A stretch of DNA of 64,000 nucleotides from Tupaia tana (GCA_026018925.1 JAKSZU010000013.1:76435791-76499790), one strand, 5' to 3'; positions 1-12,611 are shown, counted from the stretch's first letter. Translations and numbers: made by a program. The notes: a model not told the origin generated them from the sequence alone.

Positions 1-1600
1 TTAATTAGTTTAACTATGGTCCAATTACTGTGATTGTGATTTTATGTATATCATCAAATATTTTTTCTTATCTTTTATATATTGGGGAGCCTGAGATATG
101 TGGTTGATAGGAAATTCTGTATGTAAGAGCAAAAATAAAAAAAAAATAGAAACTAAATTATAGGATAAATATAACTATGGTCAGCTTTTAATTAGTTTCA
201 TTCCTAAGGCCATATTAATGTGTTTTCTATTGTTAATAAAGGCATTTAGTAGGGAAGAATGATAAAGCAAGTAACCAAACCAACAGAGAATACAAAGGAA
301 AATATTGTGCATATGCTGAGTAAGGCTGGGTCATCAACTCACAATGCCAAATCTCTGACTGAAATGGGAAACAGACCTTGAAGGATTTCTCATTATAATA
401 ATGTTTGAGTATCATGTTTCTATTTGCCTAGTAATTGGTCTCTGTAACCTTAAGTCTTTAGGTTTTTAAGATTTATGAGCATTTTAATAGACGTTTAGAA
501 GGAGGTTTGTTGCATACTACTCTCTGCCCTAAGTTTATCTGAAGTCTCCAAATATGTTCAAAGATTTTTTTCAGCCTTTTTATAATCCAATCAGTAATAA
601 TGTTTTGGTAGGTAAGAATATAGGAACTAGCAGACCCAATCAAATTTATCTTTTTTCCTCAGTCTGATGAATATATACATCAACCTATTCTGCCAAAATA
701 GCTCAAAGTTTGGTGATTCTAATTTTTAGTGTCTTCTGCTTTCCAGTGTAAAGGACTAAAATTTCTTTAGAACTACAAAGATACAGCTCACAAACACTTT
801 AAGGTGTACTATTTATAGTATTTCTAGGTACATCACCAAAACAGTATCTCTAAGCTCTGAATCCTAAAAGCTTCAGTGTGGTCTAAACTGATCTTGGATG
901 TGTTATATTGGCCTCACATCCCTTCTTGATATTTGAGTCTTCATTCCTTGGTGTTGTTATAATCCTTTCCCTGATAAATGCTCACATTTTCTGGTGTAGG
1001 TTTGAAATTTTTCATCCTTCATTTTCATTATATATCTGAGATGTCAGGGAAAATGAAGTAATTGATACTATGGGACACATTGGAAAGGATTGAATGTAAA
1101 ATTAGTTCTGTATTGTGGGAGGGAGGAAGATAAAGCTATAAATGCTGAATTGTCGAAAGTCCAGAATCATAGTAACATATACAAAGTTTTTCGTTTGCTT
1201 TCAGCTCTATAGCAAACTATTTGCCAAAATAGATACATCATTCTATACACCAATAAAGAATAGTATACCAGTCTGACCACAAACTAGTCAGTACTGGCTG
1301 CTAATTTTAATATTTCTGATTTAATATTTATAAAATGGTATTTCATTGCTACTGTAGCTAGCATTTTAACAATAACTTGTGGGGTTGAATATTTTGCCAT
1401 ATGTACTAATTTCCTTTCCTCTGCTGCAAATGTGCTGCTTGTGTGTTTTCCCAATTTTTGTCTTCTCTGTAATCTTGCTCTTGTATGAAAATTCTGAAAT
1501 ATATATGAAGTTTTTGTTAGCAATGTTGTTTTTCTTTGATTAGAAGAAAGACATGAAGTGGATTAAGAATATTTATTTCATGCATCTTCATTAAGATGAA
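1..1600. other. Unassigned AT-rich DNA
   Basis: No recognisable gene or repeat family was found. Short open frames occur on both strands but lack codon structure or family resemblance. Confidence 0.5.
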
Positions 1601-1604
1601 TTAA

Positions 1605-1840
1605 CTAATACTTATCAAGTTCTTTCCATACATCAGACACAATACATATTTTTACCCATTTTCATATTTCATCTTTATAGTAGCCCAGTGAAGTATATTA
1701 TTTTTGTCATCATAAAATTGAGGAAATTGAATTGAGTAGAACAGTTTAAAAACTTTCCCATGATGATAATATATGATATGAGTGGGTGGCGGAACTGAGA
1801 TACAGAGATTGGCAGTTGGTCTCTAGAGCCTATGATGTAT
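1605..1840 (+). repeat. MIR-type ancient SINE
   Basis: The order of segments follows the MIR consensus: a 'tactatgtg/catctttatag' style centre, a 'gaggaaattga' core and a 'ggaactgagatacagag' type end. It is heavily diverged, as expected of a pre-eutherian repeat. Confidence 0.6.
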
Positions 1841-1849
1841 TAACCTCTT

Positions 1850-2510
1850 TGATAGCTTGAACATTTGCCTTTTTCATACAAAATAGGAAATATACCCATA
1901 TGAGCAGTACAAACAACATGTGAATATTATCTTTAAGTAGAACATCAGATGTTTGAAGAGCAGATGCCTTGTTGTTATTTTGGTACTTCAGGTAAATTAA
2001 CAGCCACTGTGAAAGCAAAGACTTGAAAATCCCACTTCCCTTTTGAGTAGTAATCAATCTAGCAGATTAATATTTCCAAAGATCAAATGTAGGTTCTGGG
2101 CAAAATACCAAAAACAACTACCTGAAAGCTCTGGAAATTGAAGAAAGCAGGAAGATTTTGGACTAAAGATGAAATTTGGAGGAAGAGACAGGCAAAAGCT
2201 AAGTTTGATGTTTTTGATCTGTGACTTAAGTGCTAGCTATGGTCATGACGCTATTCGTGGGACAGCTAAAAGCTGCATTAGAAAGCCCGCTATCTTTCAG
2301 GCCTAGAGATCTAGGATGGATGCAGGGATTACCACAGCTTCCAGAAAGTGAGGGGAAAATCTCAGAAAGAAAAGCTAGAGAAGGTGGGAGCCCCCAAATT
2401 TGGCAGACGAACTCATCTTAGTTGGCCCCTGAACTATGCAAATAAGGTTCATATCAAAGAGAAAGCTGGACACTATTAAAATGGTAAAGACTGATTTTTA
2501 ATCAGTAATA
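1850..2510. other. Unassigned stretch
   Basis: No gene or repeat family recognised. An open frame at 2230-2421 has no known motif and is probably chance. Confidence 0.4.
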
Positions 2511-2511
2511 T

Positions 2512-2869
2512 AAGGGGTCTTCAAACAGCTTGTGGAAAAATTGAATTAAAGTACAAGTTTATGATAGGCCAGCCAGTGGCCCAGTGGTTAAGATGGCTGG
2601 ATCCCACATGGCCAACTGCATGATTTGAGTCCTGGATCTGGTGGCTTGAGAAACACCAGGCGTGTATGCCCAAAATCCTGAAAGGAGAGAGCAATGGAGG
2701 AGAAGGCATTCAGCATGACCATCCCCCAGAGGGAGTGCTTTCTCTCTCTGATAGCATACACACACTCTGGCCATTTTTTTTAAGTGAGTTTATTTTGATG
2801 CAAAAGTACTTAAAATCCATGCATAGGTTTTTTATAAGCATTTTTCCCTGTGCTTTTTGAAGACCCCTT
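2512..2869. mobile_element. TIR-only DNA transposon (mariner-like), copy 1, with SINE inside
   Basis: The left end AAGGGGTCTTCAAA and right end (reverse complement AAGGGGTCTTCAAA) form terminal inverted repeats of roughly 30 bp with some mismatches. There is no transposase frame, so it is a non-autonomous element. A tRNA SINE occupies 2567-2775, about 55 bp from the left end. Related copies lie at 45335-45699 and 47647-48051. The family assignment is by end structure only. Confidence 0.7.
2567..2775 (+). mobile_element. tRNA-derived SINE, old type
   Basis: The head reads GGCCAGCCAGTGGCCCAG, followed by a B-box-like 'TTTGAGTCC' and the body motif 'CCCAAAATCCTGA'. It sits inside a TIR transposon and has no long A tail. 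Confidence 0.75.
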
Positions 2870-3369
2870 GAATACCATTGCAATGAGCAGGATCCAGTGT
2901 GAACTGTACTTAGCTGGTTTGTATAGAGGTGTTTTAAATAGAGGAAGATATAATAGGAAAGAGTAAGTGAGGGTTTAATTGAGTCAGGGAGGTAAATTAC
3001 CAAGAAAACTACAAGTTGCAGGAGTGTTGATCCATCTGTGTGATACTCATTTGGGTTTAACTGGTTCTTATCCACAAGCTGGGCTTTTACCATCCAGAGA
3101 GACTACGATACTTCTTTTTGAAGCATTGACTTGAACAAATAGTACATTTCTTGGTAGCCATGAGTTTTCATAGGCAGGCACTTTAGAGGGGGTAAGGTCA
3201 TCCTATGGAATGGATGTGGCCTTGACCTGTTAGAAACTATGCTAGTAGTATTTTCTTCAAATCATTACAAGTGGAGGTTTAGGCCTAGTAGGTTTAAGCT
3301 GGGATTTGGTCAGAGCAATCTGTCAAAAAATTTGCAGTTTAGCTTAATTGAACTAATTGTGATTTAAAC
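2870..3369. other. Unassigned flank of the provirus
   Basis: No family recognised between the TIR transposon and the 5' LTR. An open frame on the minus strand at 2710-3093 runs across the transposon boundary and is not gene-like. Confidence 0.4.
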
Positions 3370-3783
3370 TGTGCCCACAGGACAATTATCCTGGTGGCCT
3401 TAGAACAACTAAGTTCTAAGAACTGTAGCATGTGCTGGGAATGCAACATCCTGAAATAGGAGTGGGACTGGCAGAACAGCTGGGGTTCTGTTACAGTCCC
3501 CCCAAAACAGGATGTCCTTTGATGCTTTTGTCTAGCATGTCTGTGTCCCTGAGTATAAAACTCAGGGCAGGCTGCTTTCCAGGGTCCTTCAGTTGTAGTG
3601 CAAGTAGGACACACTCAGTACTTTCCTGAGCTTGGTAAGACTGGCTTGTCAGAATTCTAGGTTCTTATCTCTTGCTGCCTCTCTAAATAATAAATTGCTT
3701 TCATGTAACTTGTGTTGTGAGTGTGTTCTGTCTCACCAGACTGAGATGAGTTAGTAACCAGGGGGCACGGTGATTCTGCTTCA
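3370..3783 (+). repeat. 5' LTR of degraded class I ERV
   Basis: It is collinear with the 3' LTR at about 8199-8660: both share 'GCAACATCCTGA', 'CAGGGCAGGCTGCTTTCCAG', 'TAGTGCAAGTAGG' and a 'GTAACC' end region. A TATA-like GTATAAAA lies at 3553-3560 and a poly(A) signal AATAAA at 3689-3694, so U3-R-U5 order is visible. The left boundary (TGTGCCC) and right boundary are estimates. The two LTRs differ at many sites and by indels, so the insertion is old. Confidence 0.85.
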
Positions 3784-4337
3784 TAAACTGGCAAAGCTAG
3801 CACATTCAGGCTGACAGAGCCATGACTTAATATTGATGAAGTGAGAGAAACAATACCCCCAGAACCAAGTGCTGGCTGGAGACATTTGGGTACATGGGAT
3901 GGACCTGCAGCTGGATGTTTCATGGGGAAGAAAGATAATGACACAGGTCTCCCCCTTGTCGGTGTTATAAAATTGGCTGAATGAATTGTGCAGAGAGAAA
4001 GGGTGGAAATGAACACGGTGTACACTCCCTTAGTTGCTCACTTGTAATCCCTCATTGACAGGGCTAGAGAACTTGGGAAGTGGGTACTCAGATGGACCCC
4101 AAGGCAGGGAAGGAGAAAGAAGTACTTATTCTTGAAGCACCAGAGAGGAAACCAATATTCGCAACTTGGGCCTTCACAAAAAGGGAAACATTATCTAAAG
4201 GACTTAATATGGAGAAAAGCCAGGCAAGTCTGCAGCCTAATTGGTGTGTCTGGTAAAGCGACACTGCAGATCCAAATGTCTGGCTGAAAGGCACAGTAAG
4301 GACTGGGATTAGGGTCTCTGGTCCCACCAAAGGACAG

Positions 4338-4490
4338 CATATTTCTGCAATCCCTTCTCCATTTTCTTCTCTGGATTTTGGTCACACACAGACAAGCCCA
4401 TTGTGATTTTCAAGCCACCAGGTCAAGAACTCAAACCATGCTTTTGGCCATGTGGGATCCAGTGCCTTAACCACACCACCTGCTGTTTTT
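4338..4490 (-). mobile_element. tRNA-derived SINE, old, 3'-truncated
   Basis: On the minus strand it reads head, B-box-like sequence (seen as GAACTCAAACC on plus) and part of the body, and stops before the CT-rich region. It interrupts the gag-pol part of the provirus. Confidence 0.7.
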
Positions 4491-4589
4491 CAACAGAAGC
4501 AGTACTACAAAGTGGACAACAGGATATTACGTTATTAGTTCAAAACCTGTTAACCGGTATAAATGCTACAAACAACCCTGTCACTGTAC

Positions 4590-5940
4590 CAGCTTACTGC
4601 TGCTGATCAAAAGGCCTTCAGAGCCTTTTGAGACTAACAATGCATTGACTGTGAACAGGATGAATACCAAAGACACTTAGGAAGGACACCAAAGAATTAT
4701 CCCAAGTACTTGCAAGGGAAAACTGTTGATTGTGGGAGCTTCCACTAAAAATGGCCCAACAGCTGGTAGGCCTCCTAGGGCATTGAAGATAGCATGTATG
4801 CCTCATGAGTTTTCTTTTGTCTCCTTTAATCAAGGTGACCAAATAAAATCCAACTTTGAACAAGATTCTTTGTAGTAGCAGGCGTTGGAATTCATTCAAC
4901 AGGCTATGGCTTAGATACTGCTTTTAAAACTTCAGTGCCTGGGGACCAGCAGATGGTGTAATAGTTATGTCACTGGACTCCCACATAGTGGGCCGTAGTT
5001 CGAGTCCTGGACCCGGCAGCTTAAAATTCACGCCAGGCTCGTGTGCATGCGTGCCCAAAATCCCGAGAGGAGAATGGAAGAAAAGGTATTGGCATGGCCA
5101 TCCTCCCCAAGGTGGGAGAGGGGGGATTGATTTCTTGCTTTCTGTCTCTATGTCTCCCTCTCTGTCTCTCTGGTAAGTGCATGCCCCCTGTAGCAAAAAT
5201 CTCTACCAAAAAAAAAAGAAAAAAGAATTTCAGTGCCTGATGGTTCGATAGGAAGCCATAGATCATTTGTGTTGATAGGAATGTGTGACGATAGAAAACA
5301 GCCATTCTGATTTTCGACAGATTAGTTACCTGAAGAAACCACCAGATAAATTCCTTTTGAATGCTAACCTTTTGCTTGCTATTGCACACTGAGGGAGACA
5401 GACCCTTAAAGCTGGAGCACCACAGTGACAACCCAAACTGCTCTTACTTGGGTGCTTACAAACCTTACTAATGAAATCTAATAGCCTCAACAAAACTCAA
5501 TTATCAAACAGAAATGGTACATTCCAGATAAACCCAGCTGGGACCCCAAGGGGCCAGAAGGCTTCATAAACAAATGGCTAACTTTCCAGAAGGAACCAAG
5601 TGATCCAAAATAGATGCTCTGTCTCCCTTGGTTTCCTGGGTCCTGAGATTGGACACTTGACTGCCAGTGATTGGTATAGTTTACTAGTGGCTCTGTGAAA
5701 CTAAAAGAAGACAAGGTCCTCTGGGCCGTAACTGCCATCTTTGGGCTGAGACTATGGATGTTCCATCCCGTAGGCCAAACTACATGCAGTGGTTATGGCC
5801 AGGCAGGCTTCCCCACACCATACATGCTATACATGCCACATTTTCCCTGATTCATGGACCGCTGACAATAGCCTAGCTATCTGGTCAGAACTGAAGTGAG
5901 TGTCTGCACTCAAAGGACCCCCTACATGGAGACAAGGACT
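4590..5940 (+). pseudogene. Remnant pol of the class I provirus (RT end and RNase H region)
   Basis: Short stretches in different frames resemble retroviral Pol. Around 4590-4650 a segment resembles the 'LTxADQxAFxxL' region that follows the reverse transcriptase core. Around 5848-5900 a segment resembles the RNase H motif with an 'SWT..NSLAIWS' pattern. In between lies poorly conserved connection-like sequence. Stops and frameshifts are frequent, and a young-type SINE at 4942-5228 splits it. The order (LTR, pol, env, LTR) supports the call. No complete gag is recognisable between 3784 and 4590. No frame can encode a working enzyme. Exact ends are uncertain. Confidence 0.6.
4942..5228 (+). 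mobile_element. tRNA-derived SINE, full length
   Basis: The head is GGGACCAGCAGATGGTGTAA, the B-box-like sequence is AGTTCGAGTCC, and it ends in an A-rich tail. Perfect 11-bp target-site duplications TTCAGTGCCTG lie at 4931-4941 and 5229-5239. It inserted into the dead provirus, so it is younger than that. Confidence 0.92.
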
Positions 5941-6199
5941 ATAGCAGAAGCTTGCTATTTGTCCCCTGGAAGAGACATATGTCGCCTGTGGTTGCTGCGA
6001 CTACACACGTAGCTACCCCTGAGAGGAACTCAGCTGTGTTTTTGGATACCCCATAGCACTTTACTCTGACCAACGAATATCCCTTACTGCCCATGAAATT
6101 TGAAAATGAGCAAAAGGAATACAATGGAGTTTCCGTGAACCCTGTCATCTGCAGGCCAGCGGAGCCATTGTACAATAGAACAGCTGACCCAGAAAACAA

Positions 6200-8150
6200 C
6201 TGAAGAAAAGATATCAAGATGATGTGCTGGTGGGTGGTGCTGCCTTCTCTAAATAGGGCAGTACCTGAATGCTACACCGAACACTGCACTGCAATGCAAG
6301 GGAACGATTGCACTGCAACACAGGATGAGGACAGCTCGGTAGGATAGAGGTGGACCAGGTGACTGCATTGTTAGACTGTGTCCGGCAAATTCCAATCTCA
6401 GTGTTTACAACCACTCTTAACTAATTCTCACATGGGTGATTTGTGGTACAGACTGCCATGGTACCCCAGACAGGATGCTCTAATCCGCAGGCAATGCCTA
6501 CCACACACATCTCCTCACCCGGATCCCATAAGGATTGTCAAGAGGACCAGGGAATATCAGACATAGGGTGCTGTGATCACTCTAGTAGCACTAGAGACAT
6601 CTAAATCATTCCATTTGACTAGACAATGTTATCGGATAGTCCAAGGTACTCAGAGTGTGACCTACTTTCCTGGACTGGACAAGCTGAAAGTCTGGATCAA
6701 GCAGCAAGGGTGACAGAGCCTGCAGAGATGTATTAATAGTAGTCTCAGAATAACGTCAGACAGACTGGATCCAACTCAGCCTAACCTCTATCTCATAGAT
6801 ACGAATACCTGAGAGATCCCGATGGGTGGGGAGTTGGACTCTAACCTGTCAATATGTCTTCTACACAAAGATGTGGCAGAGAGGCCTGGAAGCATAACAC
6901 AGCCATTATGTTCTTCCAGGCTCTGGACACTGCTGGTGACTTGAAGTGTTTGATCTGTTATCCTGGACCTCATTCTGTCAGAGACCACAGCAACCATGGG
7001 TACTTCAAGTGGCAAACTGCACCAGCATTTCCAATGACACAGTGTGCACTAACTGACCTGCATCCCTGACTTACCTCAAGTGAATTTGGCACCCACAGCA
7101 GGGAGCTGGAGGTGGCCTGTTTTAACTTAATGAGCTCTGGAAAAGTGTCAGAAACACAAGTGACAAAACTTTGGCAGGTAGATAATTTTATACACCACAC
7201 TTACTATTACATGGACCAGAATGACCCATCAGTGAAACAACAAAAATGAAGACAGCACTGTTGTTAGCCCTCTGCTTAGGGACTTCATGAATATGAAGAA
7301 TGTATGGGAGAAGAACCTAGCTAATGCAGCTATGCCGCTGGTGAACACCTCCATAGGTATGGCAATGTGAGACCCTGCCTTCACCACCAAACAGTGGAGC
7401 AAGGAAGGTATGCTGTGTGTTCCTGATGGCTGCATCTTTTGCATGGGAGGTCCATATGTGACCCAGACACTGGAGGAGCCATATCATGCTTGGAGAACTA
7501 CCAGATAGCAGGATCCTATACAACAGATGTTCTGGGAATGCCCTGGATCTCACCCTTGGGACTGAGGAACTCCATTGAGCTCCATCCTAAAGCTGTATTC
7601 CAGGGTGAGACTGACACTGAATTTATGTCCTTTACAAGATCTCTGGTACCATATGTAGGAATCAGTCCTTGTCAGAAAATCATAGAAAACCTGTCCCTAA
7701 CTATGGAAGATTCAGCTTCTTCCCCTCCCACTGCCTTAGCCCAGCAGACATCCCCCAACTCCTTCAGGAAAGTTATTTTAGACAACAGAACTGCTCTCCA
7801 CTCTTTTAGCCTACCCAGAACTGTACATAATTGCTAACACTTCCTTCTGTGCTTGGATGAACACTTCCTGTACTGCTGAGAAACAAATGGGAAGGACCTG
7901 GAAGCAGACCTATTGGCTACAGACACTGGGGTCAACAGAATGATCCTTTGACCTCTTTAGCAATTTTGTACCTGGATCACTGGGATTCTGGGTCAAATTA
8001 ATGCTCGAGAAGGCCTGATCATCCTGCTTTGGTGCGGCCCCCCTGGGCCTAAGTGGAATGTATCCTGGCCATGGCTCAATGATGTTGCACTGACATTTTG
8101 TCAGTTAAGGTATTCCATCAATCTGAGGGACAGACCTCTGGATCCAGAGA
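6200..8150 (+). pseudogene. Remnant env of the class I provirus
   Basis: The region follows pol and precedes the 3' LTR. The clearest part is 7560-8000. There the frames carry a hydrophobic stretch like the fusion-peptide region, then an 'ENLSLTMEDSASS' heptad-like segment and an 'LDNRTAL' pattern typical of gammaretrovirus-like transmembrane subunits. A shifted frame continues with 'ANTSFCAWMNTSC', resembling the disulphide-loop region, then a tryptophan-rich tail segment. The surface-subunit part (about 6230-7560) is broken by many stops. The longest uninterrupted frame is 132 codons (7439-7837) and covers only part of the domain. No functional envelope is encoded. The family within class I is not resolved. 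Confidence 0.7.
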
Positions 8151-8198
8151 AGTCAGCAGACATGAAAGGATTAACATTGCTTAGGGGGATATCTGGGT

Positions 8199-8660
8199 TG
8201 TGGAGAGACTGCAAGACATTTCTCTAGGGGCTTTGAACAGATTTGTATTGAGTTCCTCATCACCACCACCTTCTATTTTCTTATAGTTTTTAGGAATAAG
8301 TGTAGAATGTACTGAGAACGCAACATCCTGAGATAGGGAGGGACTGGCCAGAACAGCCCAGGCTGTGTTCCATTCTCCCTGGAATAGGATATTCAACACT
8401 TTATCTCAGTTCCTGGGCACAAAACCCAGGGCAGGCTGCTTTCCAGGGTCCCTCGGCTATAGTGCAAGTAGGGCACACACACTAGAGACTCCTGCCCTAG
8501 GCAACTTTCCTGAGCTTTTAGGGACCGACGTGCCCAAATCCTAGGCTTCTGTTGTCTCTTTCTGCCTTGCTGTAAGTAAATAAAGCACTGTTAAGTAACT
8601 GGTGAATGTGTTCTTTCTTACCACACTCAAATTGGTAACCATTGCACAGTGAACCTCAAG
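8199..8660 (+). repeat. 3' LTR of degraded class I ERV
   Basis: Partner of the LTR at 3370-3783. It opens TGTGGAGAGACTG after a purine-rich TTAGGGGGAT (8181-8190) that may be the old polypurine tract. AATAAA lies at 8579-8584. The TATA position is mutated (CACAAAACC). Boundaries were set by alignment with the other LTR by eye. Confidence 0.85.
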
Positions 8661-8796
8661 TGAGACCGTTTGCAGTTAGGTCTGTCCATGTTAATTCCAA
8701 CTTCCAGGATTTAAATGGAAAGATCAGACCACAGTAACACTGCAAATTCAATAGAAGAGATATTAATTACATGAGTCTGAACTATAGAATTTTTTT

Positions 8797-9193
8797 TCAC
8801 TATTTATTTATTTATTTATTTACATTCATTCACTGTACATTATAGCATACAAAGTGAAAATTTTCCATTCAGAATACACTGTATATTGGCTCAATCAAGC
8901 ACATCAACATATGTGTTATTGTCAACAAATAATTTTCCATTTCTTGTTTCTTGTGTATTTTGCCTTTTTTCCCATCCTTGATTCCCTATCTCACCCTCTG
9001 CCATCTCCCACCCTCCTCCCATACTGTGTCTGGTATCTATTGTTACTTTCTATGCCACTCCCATTTTATTGTTTCACTAAATATCTTAATAAATCTAAAT
9101 ATTTTCAATAGCAAGCACAGCTGATATATACGTATCCATGAACACAAGTCTGACTTTAGGCATAAACCTCAGTGAATAGAATGAACATACTAT
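8797..9193 (-). mobile_element. L1 3' end, 5'-truncated
   Basis: On the minus strand this is the 3'UTR of a young-looking L1. It is flanked by duplications of AACTATAGAAYTTTTT (8780-8796 and 9194-9209) and has an A-rich tail with (TTTA)n on plus. It closely matches the plus-strand copy at 10033-10440. Confidence 0.88.
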
Positions 9194-9376
9194 AACTATA
9201 GAACTTTTTGACTTTACACTAAAACATTACTAATTTTCTTTGATGCTTTGATTTCCATATTTAAGGACTTTTATCTTCCTTTGAACTGTTGATAGGTCCA
9301 TCTACCTACTATTTGAACTGAATCCTAACCTCTTTTTCTGGCTTTAGGTATCAAGCAAATTTCTCTTAGCATTTTT

Positions 9377-9632
9377 AAAAAAATTTTTTGAGAGGTTTTT
9401 GCTATAGGGCACGTGCGCTTGCCAGAAAGAGAGACGAAAAACAGAAAGCAAGAAATCACCCTCCAGGGGGGATAGCCACGCTGCAATCCCTTCTCCTCCA
9501 TTCGCCTCTCAGGATCTTGGGCTCGCATGCACATGCACACTGCGTGAGTTTAAGCCATCGGGTCAGGGACTCGTACCACAGTCAACTACTTGGGAGTCCA
9601 GCGACATAGCCATTACGCCAACAGCTGGTCCC
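9377..9632 (-). mobile_element. tRNA-derived SINE, full length
   Basis: The minus-strand copy ends in GGTCCC on plus and has the conserved tail region 'GCTATAGGGCACGTGCGC'. It is flanked by AGCATTTTT-type duplications (9368-9376 and from 9634). Confidence 0.9.
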
Positions 9633-9701
9633 AAGCATTTTTTAAAATTTTGATCTATTAAAACTATTTTTTTAATTAAAAAATGCGTTAAAATATCTGT
9701 T

Positions 9702-9972
9702 GAGAACCAGCAATTAGCGTAATGGCTATGTCGCTGGACTCCCACGTAGTCGACTGCGTTTCGCGTCCCGGACCCGATGGCTTTAAACTCACGCCGGGTG
9801 CGTGTGCGTGTGTGCCCAAGATCCCGAGAGGAGAATGGAGGAGAAGGGATTGCGGAGTGACCATCCCCACTGGGGGGTGATTTCTCGCTTTCTGTCTCTA
9901 TGTCTCTCTCTGTCTGTCTGGTGAGCACATGCGCCCTATAGCGAAAATCTCTCCAAAAAAAAAAAAAAATTT
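9702..9972 (+). mobile_element. tRNA-derived SINE, young AACCAGCA..TTAGCGTAA subtype
   Basis: The head is GAACCAGCAATTAGCGTAAT and the B-box-like region is TTTCGCGTCCC, with C in place of the usual A. Flanking duplications of about 12 bp (TTAATATCTGTT on the right; TTAAAATATCTGTT on the left). Confidence 0.9.
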
Positions 9973-10032
9973 GTTAATATCTGTTTAACGACTGCAGTAA
10001 GCTATATAGCCCCAGCGAGGTGCTATTTTATA

Positions 10033-10440
10033 GTATGTTCACTTTACTCACTGAGGTTTACGCCTAACGTCAGACATGTATTCATAGATATGTATATATC
10101 GGCTGTGTTTCCTATTGAAAGTTTTTAAATTAATTAAAATCTTTAGTGAATCAATAAAATGTGAAAAAAAAAAGGTATGGAAAACAACTGTAGATACCAG
10201 AGACAGTGTGGGATAAGGGGGGCATTTGGCAGAGGGTGAGAGGTAGGGAATCAAGTAGGAAAAAAAAAATAGCAAAATACATAAGAAACAAGATATAGAA
10301 ACGTATTTGTTGATGATAACACGTATGGTAATATCCTTAACTGAACCAGTATGAAATGTATTCTGGGTAGAAAATCTCATTTTGTATGCTGTATCGATAT
10401 ACAATGAATGAATGTGAATAAACTGATTAAAATTTAAAAA
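10033..10440 (+). mobile_element. L1 3' end, 5'-truncated
   Basis: Plus-strand 3'UTR matching the reverse complement of 8797-9193 through most of its length. It ends with an AATAAACTGATT-type tail. The left limit is estimated from where the two copies stop matching. Confidence 0.85.
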
Positions 10441-10479
10441 TTACAAGGTCAACATTCATCATGTTTGTATAGCAGAATA

Positions 10480-10725
10480 GAGTCCACAACATAATATATG
10501 ATACGGTAGTGGATAGTGGAGGGTGGGTGGGAGGGGCTCAGGGAAAGAACACTTAACAGCTATAAGAAGGTAAAGTTCTCTGTAGAAAATTATGTATGTA
10601 GTAATGTAATATCCTTGGTTTAATTGTCACATACTGCATGCACACTTCAAGAAACCATATTGTGTACTATAGAGATGTACAATAATAGAAAGTAAGAATT
10701 TTTAAATAAATTAATTAAATGTCCC
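10480..10725 (+). mobile_element. L1 3' end, older copy
   Basis: Same 3'UTR layout as 10033-10440 (G-rich patch, then 'AGATGTACAATAA' and A-rich end) but more diverged. Confidence 0.65.
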
Positions 10726-11013
10726 AGGAACTACTGATGAATATATTCTTAAGATAATCCTGATGTCGCAGTTATCAGACAAAAAATGTAAAGCAACAGT
10801 TATATATGTTTAATGAGGTAAAGGTGAATTAGCAATTTTTTAAACTTTGTTAAGGTATAATCAACAAATGAAAATTGTATATATTTGCAGAGTATAATGT
10901 GCTATTGATATTCATATACATTATGAAATGATTACCAAACAAACTAATTAACATATCCACCACTTTAAAAAGTTTCTGTGTTTTGTGTGTGTGTGATAAG
11001 AACATGTAAAATT

Positions 11014-11256
11014 GGGACCAGTAGATGGCATAATGGTTACATCACTGGACTCCCACGTAGTCGACCATGGTTTGAGTCCCAGATCCGGCAGCTTAAATTC
11101 ACACCAGGTGCGTGTGCATGTGTGCCCAAGATCCTGAAAGGAGAAGGGATTGCAGCATGGCCATTCCCCCGGTGGGGGTCGGGGGGGGTGATGTCTCACT
11201 TTCTGTCTCTCTGTCTCTATCTCTCTAATGAGCACATGCACACCCTATAGCAGTAA
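11014..11256 (+). mobile_element. tRNA-derived SINE
   Basis: The head is GGGACCAGTAGATGGCATAA, the B-box-like motif is GGTTTGAGTCC, and there is a G-rich run in the body near 11170-11190. It lies inside the 3'UTR of the antisense L1M. The usual A tail is nearly absent. Confidence 0.88.
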
Positions 11257-12573
11257 ATTTCAAGTATATAATAATTATTAATTGTGGTTACCATTCTGCA
11301 TGGGAGATCTCAAGAATCTATTCCTCATTGCAAAACTGATACTTTGTATCCTTTGATAAGCAGCTCCTAGTTTTCTGCAGCTTAGCTCTTGGAAACAACC
11401 ATTCTGCTGTCTGATTTTATTGATTACTCTTTTGGATTCCACATATGAGTGAGATTGCAGAGGAACTGTCATTCTGCGCCTCATTCTTTTCACTTAGACT
11501 TAGGTCCTTTAAATTCGTACACGAAACAAAGTACAGGATTTCCTTCACTTTAAGTTTCTATAATATTTGATTGATTAATCAGTCAATCAAAAGATAGATA
11601 CCACATTTTCTTTATATATGGGTTGTCGCTACACTACCTGTTGTCCTCAATATTCTAGATTGTTGCTTTCTATATGAATTTTAGAATAATCTTCACTATA
11701 TCTACAAAATGGTATTGTCAGGAATTTTATAAGAATTGCATTTGACCTAAGTATTATTTTGAGGAGAATTGATACTTTTACTATGTTGATTCTGGCAATC
11801 CATAACATTGATATCTCTCCATTGATTTAGAATTTTTCTCTCTTCAGCACTGTTCTATAATTTTGAGCATACACATCCTGTACATGTTTTGTTAGACTTA
11901 CACCTGAATATTTCATTTTTTGAAGTACTGTAAATAGTATCATAACCCACGTACTCATTTCTCGTATATATAAATACGATGAACTTTTGTATGTTTATCT
12001 TCTAACTTTTGACCTTGCTGAATTTATTTATTCTAGAAGGTTTTTTGGTAGATTTTCTGAGATTTTCTACATAAACAATCATATCTTCTCCAAATAGCGA
12101 TTGTTCTGTTTCTTTATTTTTTATCTGTATGTCTTTTATTTCTTTGTGTGCCTTATGGCACTAGCTGAACTTCCAGCATTGTGTCAAATAAAAATGGTAA
12201 GAGCCGATGTAATAGTCTTGTTTCTGAAATTAGGGGGAAAGCATTTAATCTCTCACTTGTAAGTATGTCAGATATGTGTATTTGATAGATATTCCTTATC
12301 AACTTGAGGATGTTCCCTTCAGTTTGATGATAATAATTTTTTTTGTATCATACTGAATTTTGTCAATTGCTTTTTCTGAATGGATTGATATAATTATGTA
12401 ACTTACTTATTAGCCTGTCAATTTCATAGATAATATTGCTTGATTTTTAAAAAATATTGACTCTTTGGCATAAACTCTACTTGGTCATGCTATACATAAT
12501 TCTTCTTATATACTGTAAAATTCTATCTACTAATAGGTTGGTCACAAACTTTTAAAGTATTGTTTTATTTAAC

Positions 12574-12611
<38 letters not shown>

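Noticed and set aside
7439-7837. 132-codon frame as a live envelope gene
   Set aside because: It covers only part of an Env, starts in mid-domain and is bounded by stops; kept as a pseudogene remnant.
9702-9775. Functional tRNA gene
   Set aside because: The tRNA-like head occurs in dozens of SINE copies, cannot fold as a full tRNA with a normal anticodon arm, and is followed by the SINE body.
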